Source: Anaerolinea sp. (GTDB taxonomy: Bacteria > Chloroflexota > Anaerolineae > Anaerolineales > Anaerolineaceae). Taken from it: DNA of 10,000 bases. Shown piece after piece: positions 1-6,685 of this stretch; position 1 is the first letter of the stretch, and each line of letters opens with the position of its first letter. Under the pieces are notes generated by a model. It was not told the DNA's origin and did no database searches. It saw nothing but the letters and a program-made list of their open reading frames with translations. The DNA lies in the NCBI GenBank assembly GCA_020216845.1, contig JAIWNK010000135.1, forward strand, positions 1 through 10,000, given 5' to 3'. The position numbers and the translations under genes are program-made.

Positions 1-2065
1 GGAATTCCATGCCATATTTTTCGGCAAAGCCTTCAATTTGTCCATGGCCGAACATGGGCAAGCCCGGCAGGGTGGAAAGCAAGATGCAAATGCCAAAGTA
101 TTTATCGCCCTTGCCAAATTGGTCCACGGCAGTGCGTTCGTCGGGGTTGTTCATGAAGCTGACGTAGCGCTTGAGGATTTCGGGGTCAAATTCGAGGGTG
201 TTTTTGATGACGGTGCGATAATTGGCGTTATCCTCATTGCGCAGCATGTTCATGAAGGCGCTGTTGTAGACGCGGTGCATACCAAGGGTGCGGACGAAAT
301 AGCCTTCCATCAGCCAGAAGGCTTCTGCCAACAGCAGGGTGTCGGGGGCCTCTTGGGCGACGCGATCCACAACTTCGCGCCAAAATTCGGTTGGCATGGC
401 GGCGTCGAAGTCTTCTTTGGTCAGGCCATGCTCGGCGCGCGAGGGAATGTCTCCGCCGCTGCCGGGTTGTGGATACCAGAGGCGCTGATAGTGGCGTTTG
501 GCAAGTGTCATGGCGGCATCGAAGCGAATGATGGGGAAACGCCGTGCCACAGCCAAAATGGTTTGGATGACGGCTTCGCGCACTTCGGGATTGAGGTAAT
601 TGAGCTGAGCGGTGTCATTCCAGGGCATGGAGGTGCCGTCATTGCCGTGATAGATGTAGCGCACCTCGCCGGTTTGATTATCGGTGCGTTTGAAGACAAC
701 GGCGGCATCGTTGCGGGTGAAATAGTGATCTTCGATTTGAATGCGCACACGCGGGTCGGCGGAGAGGTCACCGCCTTCGAAGCTGTAGGAAGGGAAGGGG
801 CTGTAAGGCAGAGAGATGAACCAGTCGGGGTGTTCCACAACCCAAGGAGAATCAATGCCCATGTGATTGGGCACCATGTCGCTTGCCAGGCGGATGCCAC
901 GTTGCCAGGCGCGCTCGCGCAGATTGCGATAGGCCTCTTCGCCGCCCAGGTCATCGGCGATGCGGTAATCGTAGAGCGAGTAGGCCGAGGCGATGGCCTC
1001 GGGGTTGCCGCACCATTGCTTGATGGTGGCCGAGGCACGGCTGCGTTCCCATAGGCCAATAAGCCATAGGCCAGTGAAGCCCCAGCGTGCCAGGTCGTCG
1101 AGTTCCTGATCGGGGATTTGGTCGAGGTGATGGATGGGCTGATTGTATTTGCGGGAGAGCTGATCGAGCCAGACGTAGGTATTTTTGGCAATCAAAACCA
1201 GGTTGGGCATCCATTCGCGATCAGGGCTGAAGTTTTCAACCTCACCGGCGCTGCCCAGGCTCAGGGCGCTATCAAAGGTGGGAATGAGGGCCGGGCCGGG
1301 GCCAAGGAAGGGTAATTTGTTTTCTTCTTTGATGAAATCCAGGCTGCTGAGCAGGCGGTAGAGGAAACTGCCCAGCAATTCGCCCCAACGTTGACGGATA
1401 AATTCCAGCTGACCTTCAATGGAATTGGGTGAGGCCAGAGCCGGGGCGCGCAGCATATCAATGATGTGTTGGTTGTCGGGGCCAAAGCGCGGCTTTTTTT
1501 CAAAAAAGCGATAGAGTTCGGTCTGAATTTGGGTGTAAGCGGTGTTTGTGGCCAGGTTTGTATCGCTGAACAGCTCAAAGTAGGATGTTAGGGCTGGGTT
1601 TTGGTTGGCGATATATAACATGAGCATTTCTTCAAGGGCGATGGCGCGATGGCTGAGCCCTTCGCTGCTGCCAGCCAAATATTCGGCGGTGCTGAGCTGT
1701 TGCTGATAGACTGCAACGGGCGGAAATTCGTTGGTGAAGGCTTCCAGGGCGTGATTGAGGCGCTCCTTGCCCAGGGTTGCTTCGAGGGCCTGAACAGCCT
1801 CTTCGGTGACCAGGGGTGCTTTTTGCTTACGGTATGTGGCAAGAACGAGGTGGAGGATTTCGTCTAACAGACCCATGGCGTTGATTTCGCTGGCCCGCAC
1901 CGTGCGTTCGGGGAAGTTGGCAAGGTCTCGTTTTTGATTAATTTTTTGAGCAAACAGTCGGGCGGCATGGAAATTTGCAAAGATGACGTTGCCGTTGAAG
2001 CGGAACAATAGTTGATCAAATTGATAGCGATCACGGGATTGCCGCGAAACATGGAATTCGAACAT
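1..2065 (-). CDS. GH13 alpha-amylase-family glycosyl hydrolase, C-terminus cut off by window edge
   Basis: An uninterrupted minus-strand frame of 688 codons starts at ATG 2065-2063 and runs off the left edge. AGGAGG (plus-strand cctcct, 2071-2076) lies 5 bases before the ATG, which fixes the start. Catalytic-domain motifs of GH13 appear in order: YSLYDYRIADDLGG (about 362-375), region I DMVPNH (Asp396, Asn400, His401), region II IRFDAAM (Arg514, nucleophile Asp516), region III LLLAEAFW (acid/base Glu581) and region IV FMNNPDE (Asp642). The known GH13 role is cleavage or transfer of alpha-glucosidic bonds by a retaining mechanism. Region IV reads NPD where alpha-amylases usually have NHD, so a transferase or a specialised subfamily is possible. 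Residues 1 to about 310 form an N-terminal part with no domain I can name, opening with FEFHVSRQSRDRYQFD. No signal peptide is visible, so it is probably cytoplasmic. It is transcribed away from the peptide operon. The exact substrate cannot be told. Confidence 0.9.
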   Translation of the reverse strand, partial: MFEFHVSRQSRDRYQFDQLLFRFNGNVIFANFHAARLFAQKINQKRDLANFPERTVRASEINAMGLLDEILHLVLATYRKQKAPLVTEEAVQALEATLGKERLNHALEAFTNEFPPVAVYQQQLSTAEYLAGSSEGLSHRAIALEEMLMLYIANQNPALTSYFELFSDTNLATNTAYTQIQTELYRFFEKKPRFGPDNQHIIDMLRAPALASPNSIEGQLEFIRQRWGELLGSFLYRLLSSLDFIKEENKLPFLGPGPALIPTFDSALSLGSAGEVENFSPDREWMPNLVLIAKNTYVWLDQLSRKYNQPIHHLDQIPDQELDDLARWGFTGLWLIGLWERSRASATIKQWCGNPEAIASAYSLYDYRIADDLGGEEAYRNLRERAWQRGIRLASDMVPNHMGIDSPWVVEHPDWFISLPYSPFPSYSFEGGDLSADPRVRIQIEDHYFTRNDAAVVFKRTDNQTGEVRYIYHGNDGTSMPWNDTAQLNYLNPEVREAVIQTILAVARRFPIIRFDAAMTLAKRHYQRLWYPQPGSGGDIPSRAEHGLTKEDFDAAMPTEFWREVVDRVAQEAPDTLLLAEAFWLMEGYFVRTLGMHRVYNSAFMNMLRNEDNANYRTVIKNTLEFDPEILKRYVSFMNNPDERTAVDQFGKGDKYFGICILLSTLPGLPMFGHGQIEGFAEKYGMEF

Positions 2066-2099
2066 AGAATCCTCCTCGACAAGAATGGCGATCAAAAGA

Positions 2100-2128
2100 A
2101 TTATACTACAGCCGCAGATGCAGGAGCA
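2100..2128 (-). promoter_or_regulatory. Candidate promoter of the GH13 gene
   Basis: On the minus strand a perfect TATAAT lies at 2105-2100, about 35 bases before the ATG. A -35 at the usual 17-base spacing (2128-2123, TGCTCC) is a poor match, so the promoter is either weak or activator-dependent. The implied leader is about 28 bases and contains the ribosome binding site. Confidence 0.45.
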
Positions 2129-2168
2129 GCGAGAAGGGGGATGATTTGCGATCAGCAGAGAAGGGGGA
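2127..2168. repeat. Pair of near-identical 15-16 bp direct repeats in the divergent control region
   Basis: CAGC-GAGAAGGGGGA at 2127-2141 recurs as CAGCA-GAGAAGGGGGA at 2153-2168, differing by one inserted A. The pitch is about 26-27 bp. The pair lies between the GH13 -10 box and the -35 of the GntR promoter, upstream of both start sites, where an activator or second regulator could bind. Function is inferred from position only, and a chance purine-rich repeat is not excluded. Confidence 0.45.
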
Positions 2169-2187
2169 GTTTTTTAGAAATTGCCTG

Positions 2188-2216
2188 TTGACTTGGTATG
2201 TTTTTCGTGCTATGCT
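2188..2216 (+). promoter_or_regulatory. Sigma-70-type promoter of the GntR/peptide operon
   Basis: TTGACT (2188-2193) and TATGCT (2211-2216) are separated by exactly 17 bases, and TG-C precedes the -10 as an extended -10 element. Transcription would start near 2223, leaving a leader of about 40 bases before the GntR ATG at 2263. This is the only convincing plus-strand promoter I see in the window. Confidence 0.7.
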
Positions 2217-2228
2217 ATAGACATGTAA

Positions 2229-2246
2229 GATATTAGATATAATATC
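2229..2246. promoter_or_regulatory. Perfect palindrome, probable autoregulatory GntR operator
   Basis: GATATTA-GATA-TAATATC is a perfect 7-base inverted repeat around a 4-base centre. It sits roughly 6 to 24 bases after the predicted transcription start and 16 bases before the ATG of the GntR gene. GntR/FadR-type dimers bind short palindromes, and many repress their own operons from this position. It lies within an AT-rich stretch unlike the surrounding DNA. Alternatively it could form a small hairpin in the leader, but the AT-only-like stem would be weak. Confidence 0.6.
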
Positions 2247-2262
2247 ATTGATATAAAAGCCC

Positions 2263-2955
2263 ATGGATACAATCAACGATTCAGAACTTGTAACACATAA
2301 GCAACTCCGCCGTTGGGTGGCGGACCGGTTGCGTGCCGATATCCTCGAAGGCCGTTTGCGCCCAGGCGAGTGGTTGCGTCAGGAACGTTTGGCTCAAGAA
2401 TATGGCGTCAGTCAGATGCCGGTGCGCGAGGCTTTGAAGGAGCTCGTCGCCGAAGGTTTGGTGGAGCATGTGCCCTACCGCGGTGTGCGGATTGTTACCT
2501 TCACCGTGGCCGACGTGGAGGACTTATATGCCATCCGGAGTGACCTGGAAGGACGGGCGGCGCGGGCGACTGCGTTGCGCATTACACCAGAAGAGTTGGC
2601 AGAGCTGAAAGTGATGTATGAGCAAATGAAGCTGTGTCAGTCGCCGGATGATTTGCGGCGTTACCGCGAAGTCAACCGGCGGTTTCATCTCTACATCATT
2701 GCCGCCAGCAAACGCCCTTACCTGATCCGTACTCTGACCCAAATGTGGGATGTGTTCCCGACGATGTTGTGGAGCAATTTTGCGGTCACAGCGGCGCGCT
2801 CTTTGCCTGCCCGTGACCAAATGGACTGGCAAGAGCACGAGGCCATTTTGCAGGCCTTGGAACGGCATGATGGGGAAGGGGCCGAGGTGTTGATGCGCAG
2901 GCATATACAGACTGCTGGAAATGAGCTGATTGCTTTCTTGCGGGAGAACAGTTGA
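2263..2955 (+). CDS. GntR-family transcriptional regulator, FadR subfamily (FCD domain)
   Basis: This 230-residue protein has the usual FadR-group length. Residues about 12-78 form the GntR winged helix: the recognition-helix segment VSQMPVREALKELVAEGLV (about 49-67) is followed by the wing with PYRGVRI. Residues about 84-226 match the all-helical FCD ligand-binding domain. The candidate metal-binding set is Asn138, His142, His192 and His214 (the first position is often Asp). FCD regulators typically sense small carboxylates or amino-acid-like metabolites and lose DNA affinity on binding. As first gene of the operon it most likely controls the downstream peptidase and transporter genes and itself, through the palindrome at 2229-2246. 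The ribosome binding site is poor (AAAAGCCC before the ATG), consistent with low expression. Its stop codon overlaps the next start. The ligand is unknown; an isopeptide-derived amino acid is a guess from context. Confidence 0.92.
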   Translation: MDTINDSELVTHKQLRRWVADRLRADILEGRLRPGEWLRQERLAQEYGVSQMPVREALKELVAEGLVEHVPYRGVRIVTFTVADVEDLYAIRSDLEGRAARATALRITPEELAELKVMYEQMKLCQSPDDLRRYREVNRRFHLYIIAASKRPYLIRTLTQMWDVFPTMLWSNFAVTAARSLPARDQMDWQEHEAILQALERHDGEGAEVLMRRHIQTAGNELIAFLRENS

Positions 2956-3749
2956 TGGGCTTGCTGATGGCAATGGGCGGTGCAGTGGCGCTCGATGGGG
3001 CGGCGATGGCCGTCTTCCTGGATGCTTGTGCTGCGAATGGGCAGAATGTGGCGATTTTGCCGACTGCCTCGGCATTGCCGGATGCCGGCGCAGAATTGGC
3101 GGCGGTGTTGACCGAGCGCGGCCTGCGGGTGAATTTGCTGCCGGTGCATTCGCGTGAGCAGGCCAATGACCCGGAACTTGTCGCTGTGTTGCGTCAGGCC
3201 GGTGCCATTTTTATGACCGGCGGCAATCAGCTGCGTCTGACGGCTTGTTTGGGTGGCACGTTGCTACATCAGGCCATGTTGCAGGCCTGGCGGGCCGGGG
3301 CCGTGGTGGCGGGCACTTCGGCGGGGGCGGCGGTGCTCTCGGCGATCATGATTGCGTATGGTCGCTCAGGGTCGGCGCCGCGTCCCGGGCTGGCGCAGTT
3401 TGCCCCTGGGCTTGGCTTCCGTGAGGATCTGATCTTCGATCAACATTTTCGGCAGCGCAATCGTTTGGGGCGCCTGCTATACGCGTTGGCGTTCAACCCT
3501 GGCTTGTTGGGCGTGGGCGTGGACGAGAATACCGTGGCTGTTTTGGATGGGCAAATGGTGCGTGTGGTTGGGGCAGGGGCGGTGACGATTGCTGATGGTC
3601 AATCTCTGAAGGCAAACAACGTTGCAGAAATTACCAATGGGTTGGTGGCGATTAGTGGGGTCATGCTGCATGTATTAACCTCGGGCAGTGTTTTTGATGT
3701 TCAGACGCGCACGGCCAGTATTCCGGTTGTGCCTTTATCTGTGGAGTAG
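2955..3749 (+). CDS. Cyanophycinase-family serine peptidase, cytoplasmic (peptidase S51-like)
   Basis: This 264-residue protein has no signal peptide, a length close to that of classical cyanophycinases. Family motifs are in order: TGGNQ at 88-92, nucleophile motif GTSAG with Ser122, DQHF at 162-165 with His164, and GVGVDEN with Glu191. These give a full Ser-His-Glu triad of the kind described for CphB, in a glutamine-amidotransferase-like fold. CphB hydrolyses cyanophycin to beta-Asp-Arg dipeptides; relatives include dipeptidase E. The start chosen is ATG 2955, overlapping the GntR stop by one base (TGATG), with GGGAG about 8 bases upstream. An in-frame TTG directly before it is less likely. 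The coupling implies linked translation with the regulator. Because the protein appears cytoplasmic and sits next to a peptide importer, it may process imported isopeptides rather than a stored granule. Family assignment is strong, substrate is not. Confidence 0.87.
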   Translation: MGLLMAMGGAVALDGAAMAVFLDACAANGQNVAILPTASALPDAGAELAAVLTERGLRVNLLPVHSREQANDPELVAVLRQAGAIFMTGGNQLRLTACLGGTLLHQAMLQAWRAGAVVAGTSAGAAVLSAIMIAYGRSGSAPRPGLAQFAPGLGFREDLIFDQHFRQRNRLGRLLYALAFNPGLLGVGVDENTVAVLDGQMVRVVGAGAVTIADGQSLKANNVAEITNGLVAISGVMLHVLTSGSVFDVQTRTASIPVVPLSVE

Positions 3750-3870
3750 TTGCGTAGACACATTGTTCTGATGGAGGTGATTTCTTCCTGCTAATCGCTT
3801 GCATTGTTTGTAGTTGTTCCATCCATTGGGGATGGCATGTTCAACCGATTTTCTAGTTTCTGGAGGAGAA
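3750..3870 (+). other. 121-base gap and leader before the binding-protein gene
   Basis: The gap contains a short inverted repeat, CCATCC-ATTGG-GGATGG (3819-3835), with no U-run after it. I see no convincing -35/-10 pair: TTGCAT at 3799-3804 lacks a usable partner. The gap ends with the strong GGAGGAG ribosome binding site at 3862-3868. The simplest reading is an untranslated spacer within one operon, though a weak or non-canonical internal promoter cannot be excluded. Confidence 0.4.
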
Positions 3871-5604
3871 ATGAAGACGTTGAAAGGTTTATTGATGGTG
3901 GTTGTGCTGGCCTCGTTGTTGCTGAGTGCCTGCAACCAAACGCAAACGGCGACGACGGTGGCAACAAAGGCCCCCGAAGTCAAGCCGACCGAGGCTTTGC
4001 CGACCCCGGCGCCGACTGTTGACCCGAACGCGGTGCAGACGGGTGGCACGGTCATCATTGGCACCCCGCAAGAGCCGAGCGTGCTCAATCCGCTGCTGGC
4101 CTCGTCCTCGATTGAGGATGCCATTGGTTCGTTGATCATCGAAGGCCTGGTGCAGGTGGATGCAGATGGTAAGTATGCTGCTGTGCTGGCGGAAGAGCTG
4201 CCGACTGTTTCGGATGATGGCCTGGTGGTGACCTATAAACTGCGCAAAGGCGTCAAGTTCTCGAACGGGGATCCTTTCACCTGCGCGGATGTGCAGTTCA
4301 CCCTGGATGCAATTCTTTCTGACCTTTCGCAGGTCAGCACATCGGGCTATAGCGATATTGAAAAACTGGAATGCCCGGATGACTATACCGTGGTGTTGAC
4401 GTATGCGGAAGTGTATGCGCCCTATCTGCGCTTGTTCAGCTACATTCTGCCACGCGCAGCCGGTGACCTGGCGCAATTGGATAGCTGGGATTTCAACCGC
4501 AATCCGATTGGCACAGGCCCCTGGATGTTGAAGGAATGGAAAGCCGGCGATAGCATGACGCTGGTCAAGAATCCCAATTATCGCGAAGCGGGCAAGCCCT
4601 ATCTTGATCAACTCATCGTCAAGATTTTGCCAAGCCGCGAAGTGGGCATGCAGGCATTGGGCAACGGCGAAATTCATATCCTGTGGGATTTGGTGGAAGC
4701 TGACTTCCCGGCCCTGGCGCAGATGAAAGACAAGGGTGTGAGCTATGCTGGTGCGGTGACGGGCGAAAATGAGTTGTTGCTCTTCAACCTGGCTGATCCG
4801 GCGGTGGATGCTCCCGCGGACCCGGCTGCCAACCCGCATCCGATCCTGAGCGATGTGCGCGTGCGCGAAGCCATTGTTCTGGCGATTGACAAGCAATTGA
4901 TTGTGGATACCTTGCTTTCGGGCAACGTTAAGGTTGGTACAACCGTGTTGCCGACAGGGCAGTTTGCTTGCCCGCAACCACCGACGGCCTATGATGTGGA
5001 AAAAGCCAAGGCTTTGTTGGAAGAGGCTGGTTGGAAGCCCGGCGCAGATGGCATTCGTGAGAAGGATGGCAAGCGCATGAGCCTGAAGATTACGACAACC
5101 TCTGGCAACAAGCTGCGTGAACAGACCGAGCAGGTGTTGGTGGAAATGCTGCGTGAGGTTGGCATTGAACTGGTGATCGAGAATGTGCCTTCGGACGTGT
5201 TGTTTGCTGGTTGGGGTTCCAATGGTATGCGCAAGCATGGCGCCTTTGATATCTTGCTCTACACAACTGGCCCTGGCATTGATCCGGATAGCCATCTCTA
5301 CAGCAACTATCATTCTGACAATATTCCCACTGCTGAGAATGAGGGTGTGGGTGCCAACTACTCGCGCTACATCAACCCGGATGTGGATCAGTGGTTGGAT
5401 GATGCAGCGGTAATTACCAATACTGAGGCACGCCGTGAGCTGTATTGCAAGGTTGCTGAACAGCTGAACAAGGATATTCCGCGAGCGTATCTATATGAAC
5501 GGTTGCTCTTGAGTGGCTACCGTGTTGAGCTGCAAAACCTGCGGGTTTCGCCGGGCCCAAGCGATTTCACCTGGGGCTCTCAAAACTGGTGGCTTCGCAA
5601 GTAA
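3871..5604 (+). CDS. Peptide ABC transporter substrate-binding lipoprotein (SBP family 5, DppA/OppA-like)
   Basis: This is a 577-residue extracytoplasmic solute-binding protein. Residues 1-20 form a lipoprotein signal with lipobox LSAC, and Cys21 is the lipidation site. A Thr/Pro/Ala-rich linker spans about 22-55, a tether style common in Chloroflexota. The family 5 core follows. VSDDGLVVTYKLRKGVKFSNG (113-133, split here VSDDGLVV / TYKLRKGVKFSNG) is the classic N-lobe signature, and NPIGTGPWMLKEW (211-223) and LVKNPNYRE (231-239) are also typical. Cys138 and Cys168 could form a disulfide. Near the C-terminus TTGPGIDPDS occupies the place where DppA has its peptide alpha-amino-binding Asp. 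The start is ATG 3871, which has GGAGGAG 2-8 bases upstream and gives a proper signal peptide; a longer in-frame start at 3814 has neither. It would capture peptides for the two permeases downstream. A non-peptide ligand such as an opine or sugar is possible in this family. Confidence 0.9.
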   Translation: MKTLKGLLMVVVLASLLLSACNQTQTATTVATKAPEVKPTEALPTPAPTVDPNAVQTGGTVIIGTPQEPSVLNPLLASSSIEDAIGSLIIEGLVQVDADGKYAAVLAEELPTVSDDGLVVTYKLRKGVKFSNGDPFTCADVQFTLDAILSDLSQVSTSGYSDIEKLECPDDYTVVLTYAEVYAPYLRLFSYILPRAAGDLAQLDSWDFNRNPIGTGPWMLKEWKAGDSMTLVKNPNYREAGKPYLDQLIVKILPSREVGMQALGNGEIHILWDLVEADFPALAQMKDKGVSYAGAVTGENELLLFNLADPAVDAPADPAANPHPILSDVRVREAIVLAIDKQLIVDTLLSGNVKVGTTVLPTGQFACPQPPTAYDVEKAKALLEEAGWKPGADGIREKDGKRMSLKITTTSGNKLREQTEQVLVEMLREVGIELVIENVPSDVLFAGWGSNGMRKHGAFDILLYTTGPGIDPDSHLYSNYHSDNIPTAENEGVGANYSRYINPDVDQWLDDAAVITNTEARRELYCKVAEQLNKDIPRAYLYERLLLSGYRVELQNLRVSPGPSDFTWGSQNWWLRK

Positions 5605-5625
5605 GCCTTCCTGAGGAATGATTTT

Positions 5626-5668
5626 GGGAGGGGTGTTGGCGATACAAGTCGCCAACACCCGCTCTCCC
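5626..5668 (+). promoter_or_regulatory. Strong intercistronic hairpin between binding-protein and permease genes
   Basis: A perfect 12-bp stem (5631-5642 with 5649-5660, GGGTGTTGGCGA and its complement) closes a 6-base loop. Beyond a 3-base bulge (5661-5663), GGGAG (5626-5630) can pair with CTCCC (5664-5668). No U-run follows, so it is unlikely to be a full intrinsic terminator. Such structures after a binding-protein gene commonly protect upstream mRNA from 3' exonucleases or reduce read-through, which gives more binding protein than permease. That role is inferred here. Confidence 0.65.
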
Positions 5669-5703
5669 CGGCAGTACGAATTTATGACCTGAGGAGAGGT
5701 TGA

Positions 5704-6675
5704 ATGGCCGATTATTTGCTGCGCCGTTTTGTCCAGGCTTTGTTTACATTATTTGTGATCAGCATCATCATCTTTGCCCTGATCAGTTCTGTGCCGGGCG
5801 GGATTATGGCCGCCTATGAAGAAAACCCGGATATGACGCAGGCAGATCGGGAACGCATTGAGGCGAAATATGGATTGAATAAGTCCGTGCCGGAGCGTTA
5901 CCTGATTTGGCTTGGCAACCTTGCCAAAGGGGATTGGGGAAACTCGTTTGTCTCGAAGCGACCCGCAATTCAAGAAATTGCAGATCGTTTGCCGAACACC
6001 CTGATTTTGATGGGCGTGGCGTTTGTGGTCACCTTGCTGATTGCCATTCCCTTGGGGGTCTATTCGGCGTTGAGGCAATATTCGTTCTTTGACCATGTGA
6101 TGACGACGATTGCTCTGGCTGGTCAATCGTTGCCGGTGTTTTGGTTTGGGCTTTTGTTGATCATTTTATTCAGCGTGTTGTTGAAACAGCCCAATGGCGC
6201 GCCGCTTTTGCCTAGTTCGGGCATGTACACGCCCGGGGTAGAGCGGACGTTTGCAGATCTGGTGCGACACCTGGTGTTGCCGGTGACGATGTTGGCGCTT
6301 GTTTCCGCTGCGGGCTATATGCGCTATATGCGGTCTTCGATGCTGGAAGTGATTCATCAGGATTATGTGCGCACGGCGCGCGGCAAGGGCTTGCCGGAGA
6401 AGACGGTCATCTTCCGTCATGCGTTGCGCAATGCACTCATCCCGATTGCAACGTTGATTGGATTGGATTTGCCCTCACTGTTTGGCGGGGCTTTGTTCAC
6501 CGAGACCATTTTTGCCTGGCCGGGGATTGGACGGCTGTATTTTGATGCCGCGCTGAAAACAGATTATCCGGTCATTATGGCCGTGTTGATGATTTTTGCG
6601 GCGTTGATCATCCTTTCAATGCTGCTGGTAGATGTGGTCTATACCTTTCTTGACCCGCGCATTTCTTTATCCTAA
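5704..6675 (+). CDS. Peptide ABC transporter permease, DppB/OppB type
   Basis: This 323-residue inner-membrane protein has about six membrane segments (roughly 9-30, 100-120, 134-158, 188-206, 246-264, 290-313). The large external loop after the first helix contains YGLNKSVPERYLIWLGNLAKGDWG (split: YGLNKSVPERYL / IWLGNLAKGDWG), a DppB-type hallmark. The cytoplasmic EAA loop that docks the ATPase is about 222-247 (VRTARGKGLPEK through RHALRNALIP). ETIFAWPGIGRL (267-278) and the C-terminal DPRI (317-320) are also typical. GAGGAG (5691-5696) lies 7 bases before ATG 5704. It pairs with the DppC-type permease that follows to form the pore fed by the upstream lipoprotein. Confidence 0.93.
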   Translation: MADYLLRRFVQALFTLFVISIIIFALISSVPGGIMAAYEENPDMTQADRERIEAKYGLNKSVPERYLIWLGNLAKGDWGNSFVSKRPAIQEIADRLPNTLILMGVAFVVTLLIAIPLGVYSALRQYSFFDHVMTTIALAGQSLPVFWFGLLLIILFSVLLKQPNGAPLLPSSGMYTPGVERTFADLVRHLVLPVTMLALVSAAGYMRYMRSSMLEVIHQDYVRTARGKGLPEKTVIFRHALRNALIPIATLIGLDLPSLFGGALFTETIFAWPGIGRLYFDAALKTDYPVIMAVLMIFAALIILSMLLVDVVYTFLDPRISLS

Positions 6676-6685
6676 GGAGGGTGAG

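Noticed and set aside
38..1054. Long plus-strand open frame (338 codons) opposite the GH13 gene
   Set aside because: It is antisense to a frame with all four GH13 motifs and a perfect ribosome binding site. Its translation shows no recognisable domain and it has no ribosome binding site.
2952..2954. TTG start for the cytoplasmic cyanophycinase homologue
   Set aside because: It adds one residue only. The adjacent ATG 2955 is the stronger start and gives a normal TGATG overlap.
3819..3835. Inverted repeat CCATCC/GGATGG as a terminator before the binding-protein gene
   Set aside because: The 6-bp stem is short and no U-run follows; it is not enough for an intrinsic terminator.
3814..3870. Upstream in-frame start for the binding protein (19 extra residues)
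   Set aside because: It lacks a ribosome binding site and would bury the lipoprotein signal. ATG 3871 has GGAGGAG and gives a normal lipobox at Cys21.
3889..5313. Minus-strand open frame of 474 codons opposite the binding-protein gene
   Set aside because: The Arg/His/Gln-rich translation with no domain is typical of the antisense of a GC-biased gene, and the plus strand encodes a clear lipoprotein.
6632..6685. Upstream in-frame start for the DppC-type permease inside the preceding gene
   Set aside because: There is no ribosome binding site, whereas AAGGAGG is well placed for ATG 6686. The extra residues do not resemble the family.
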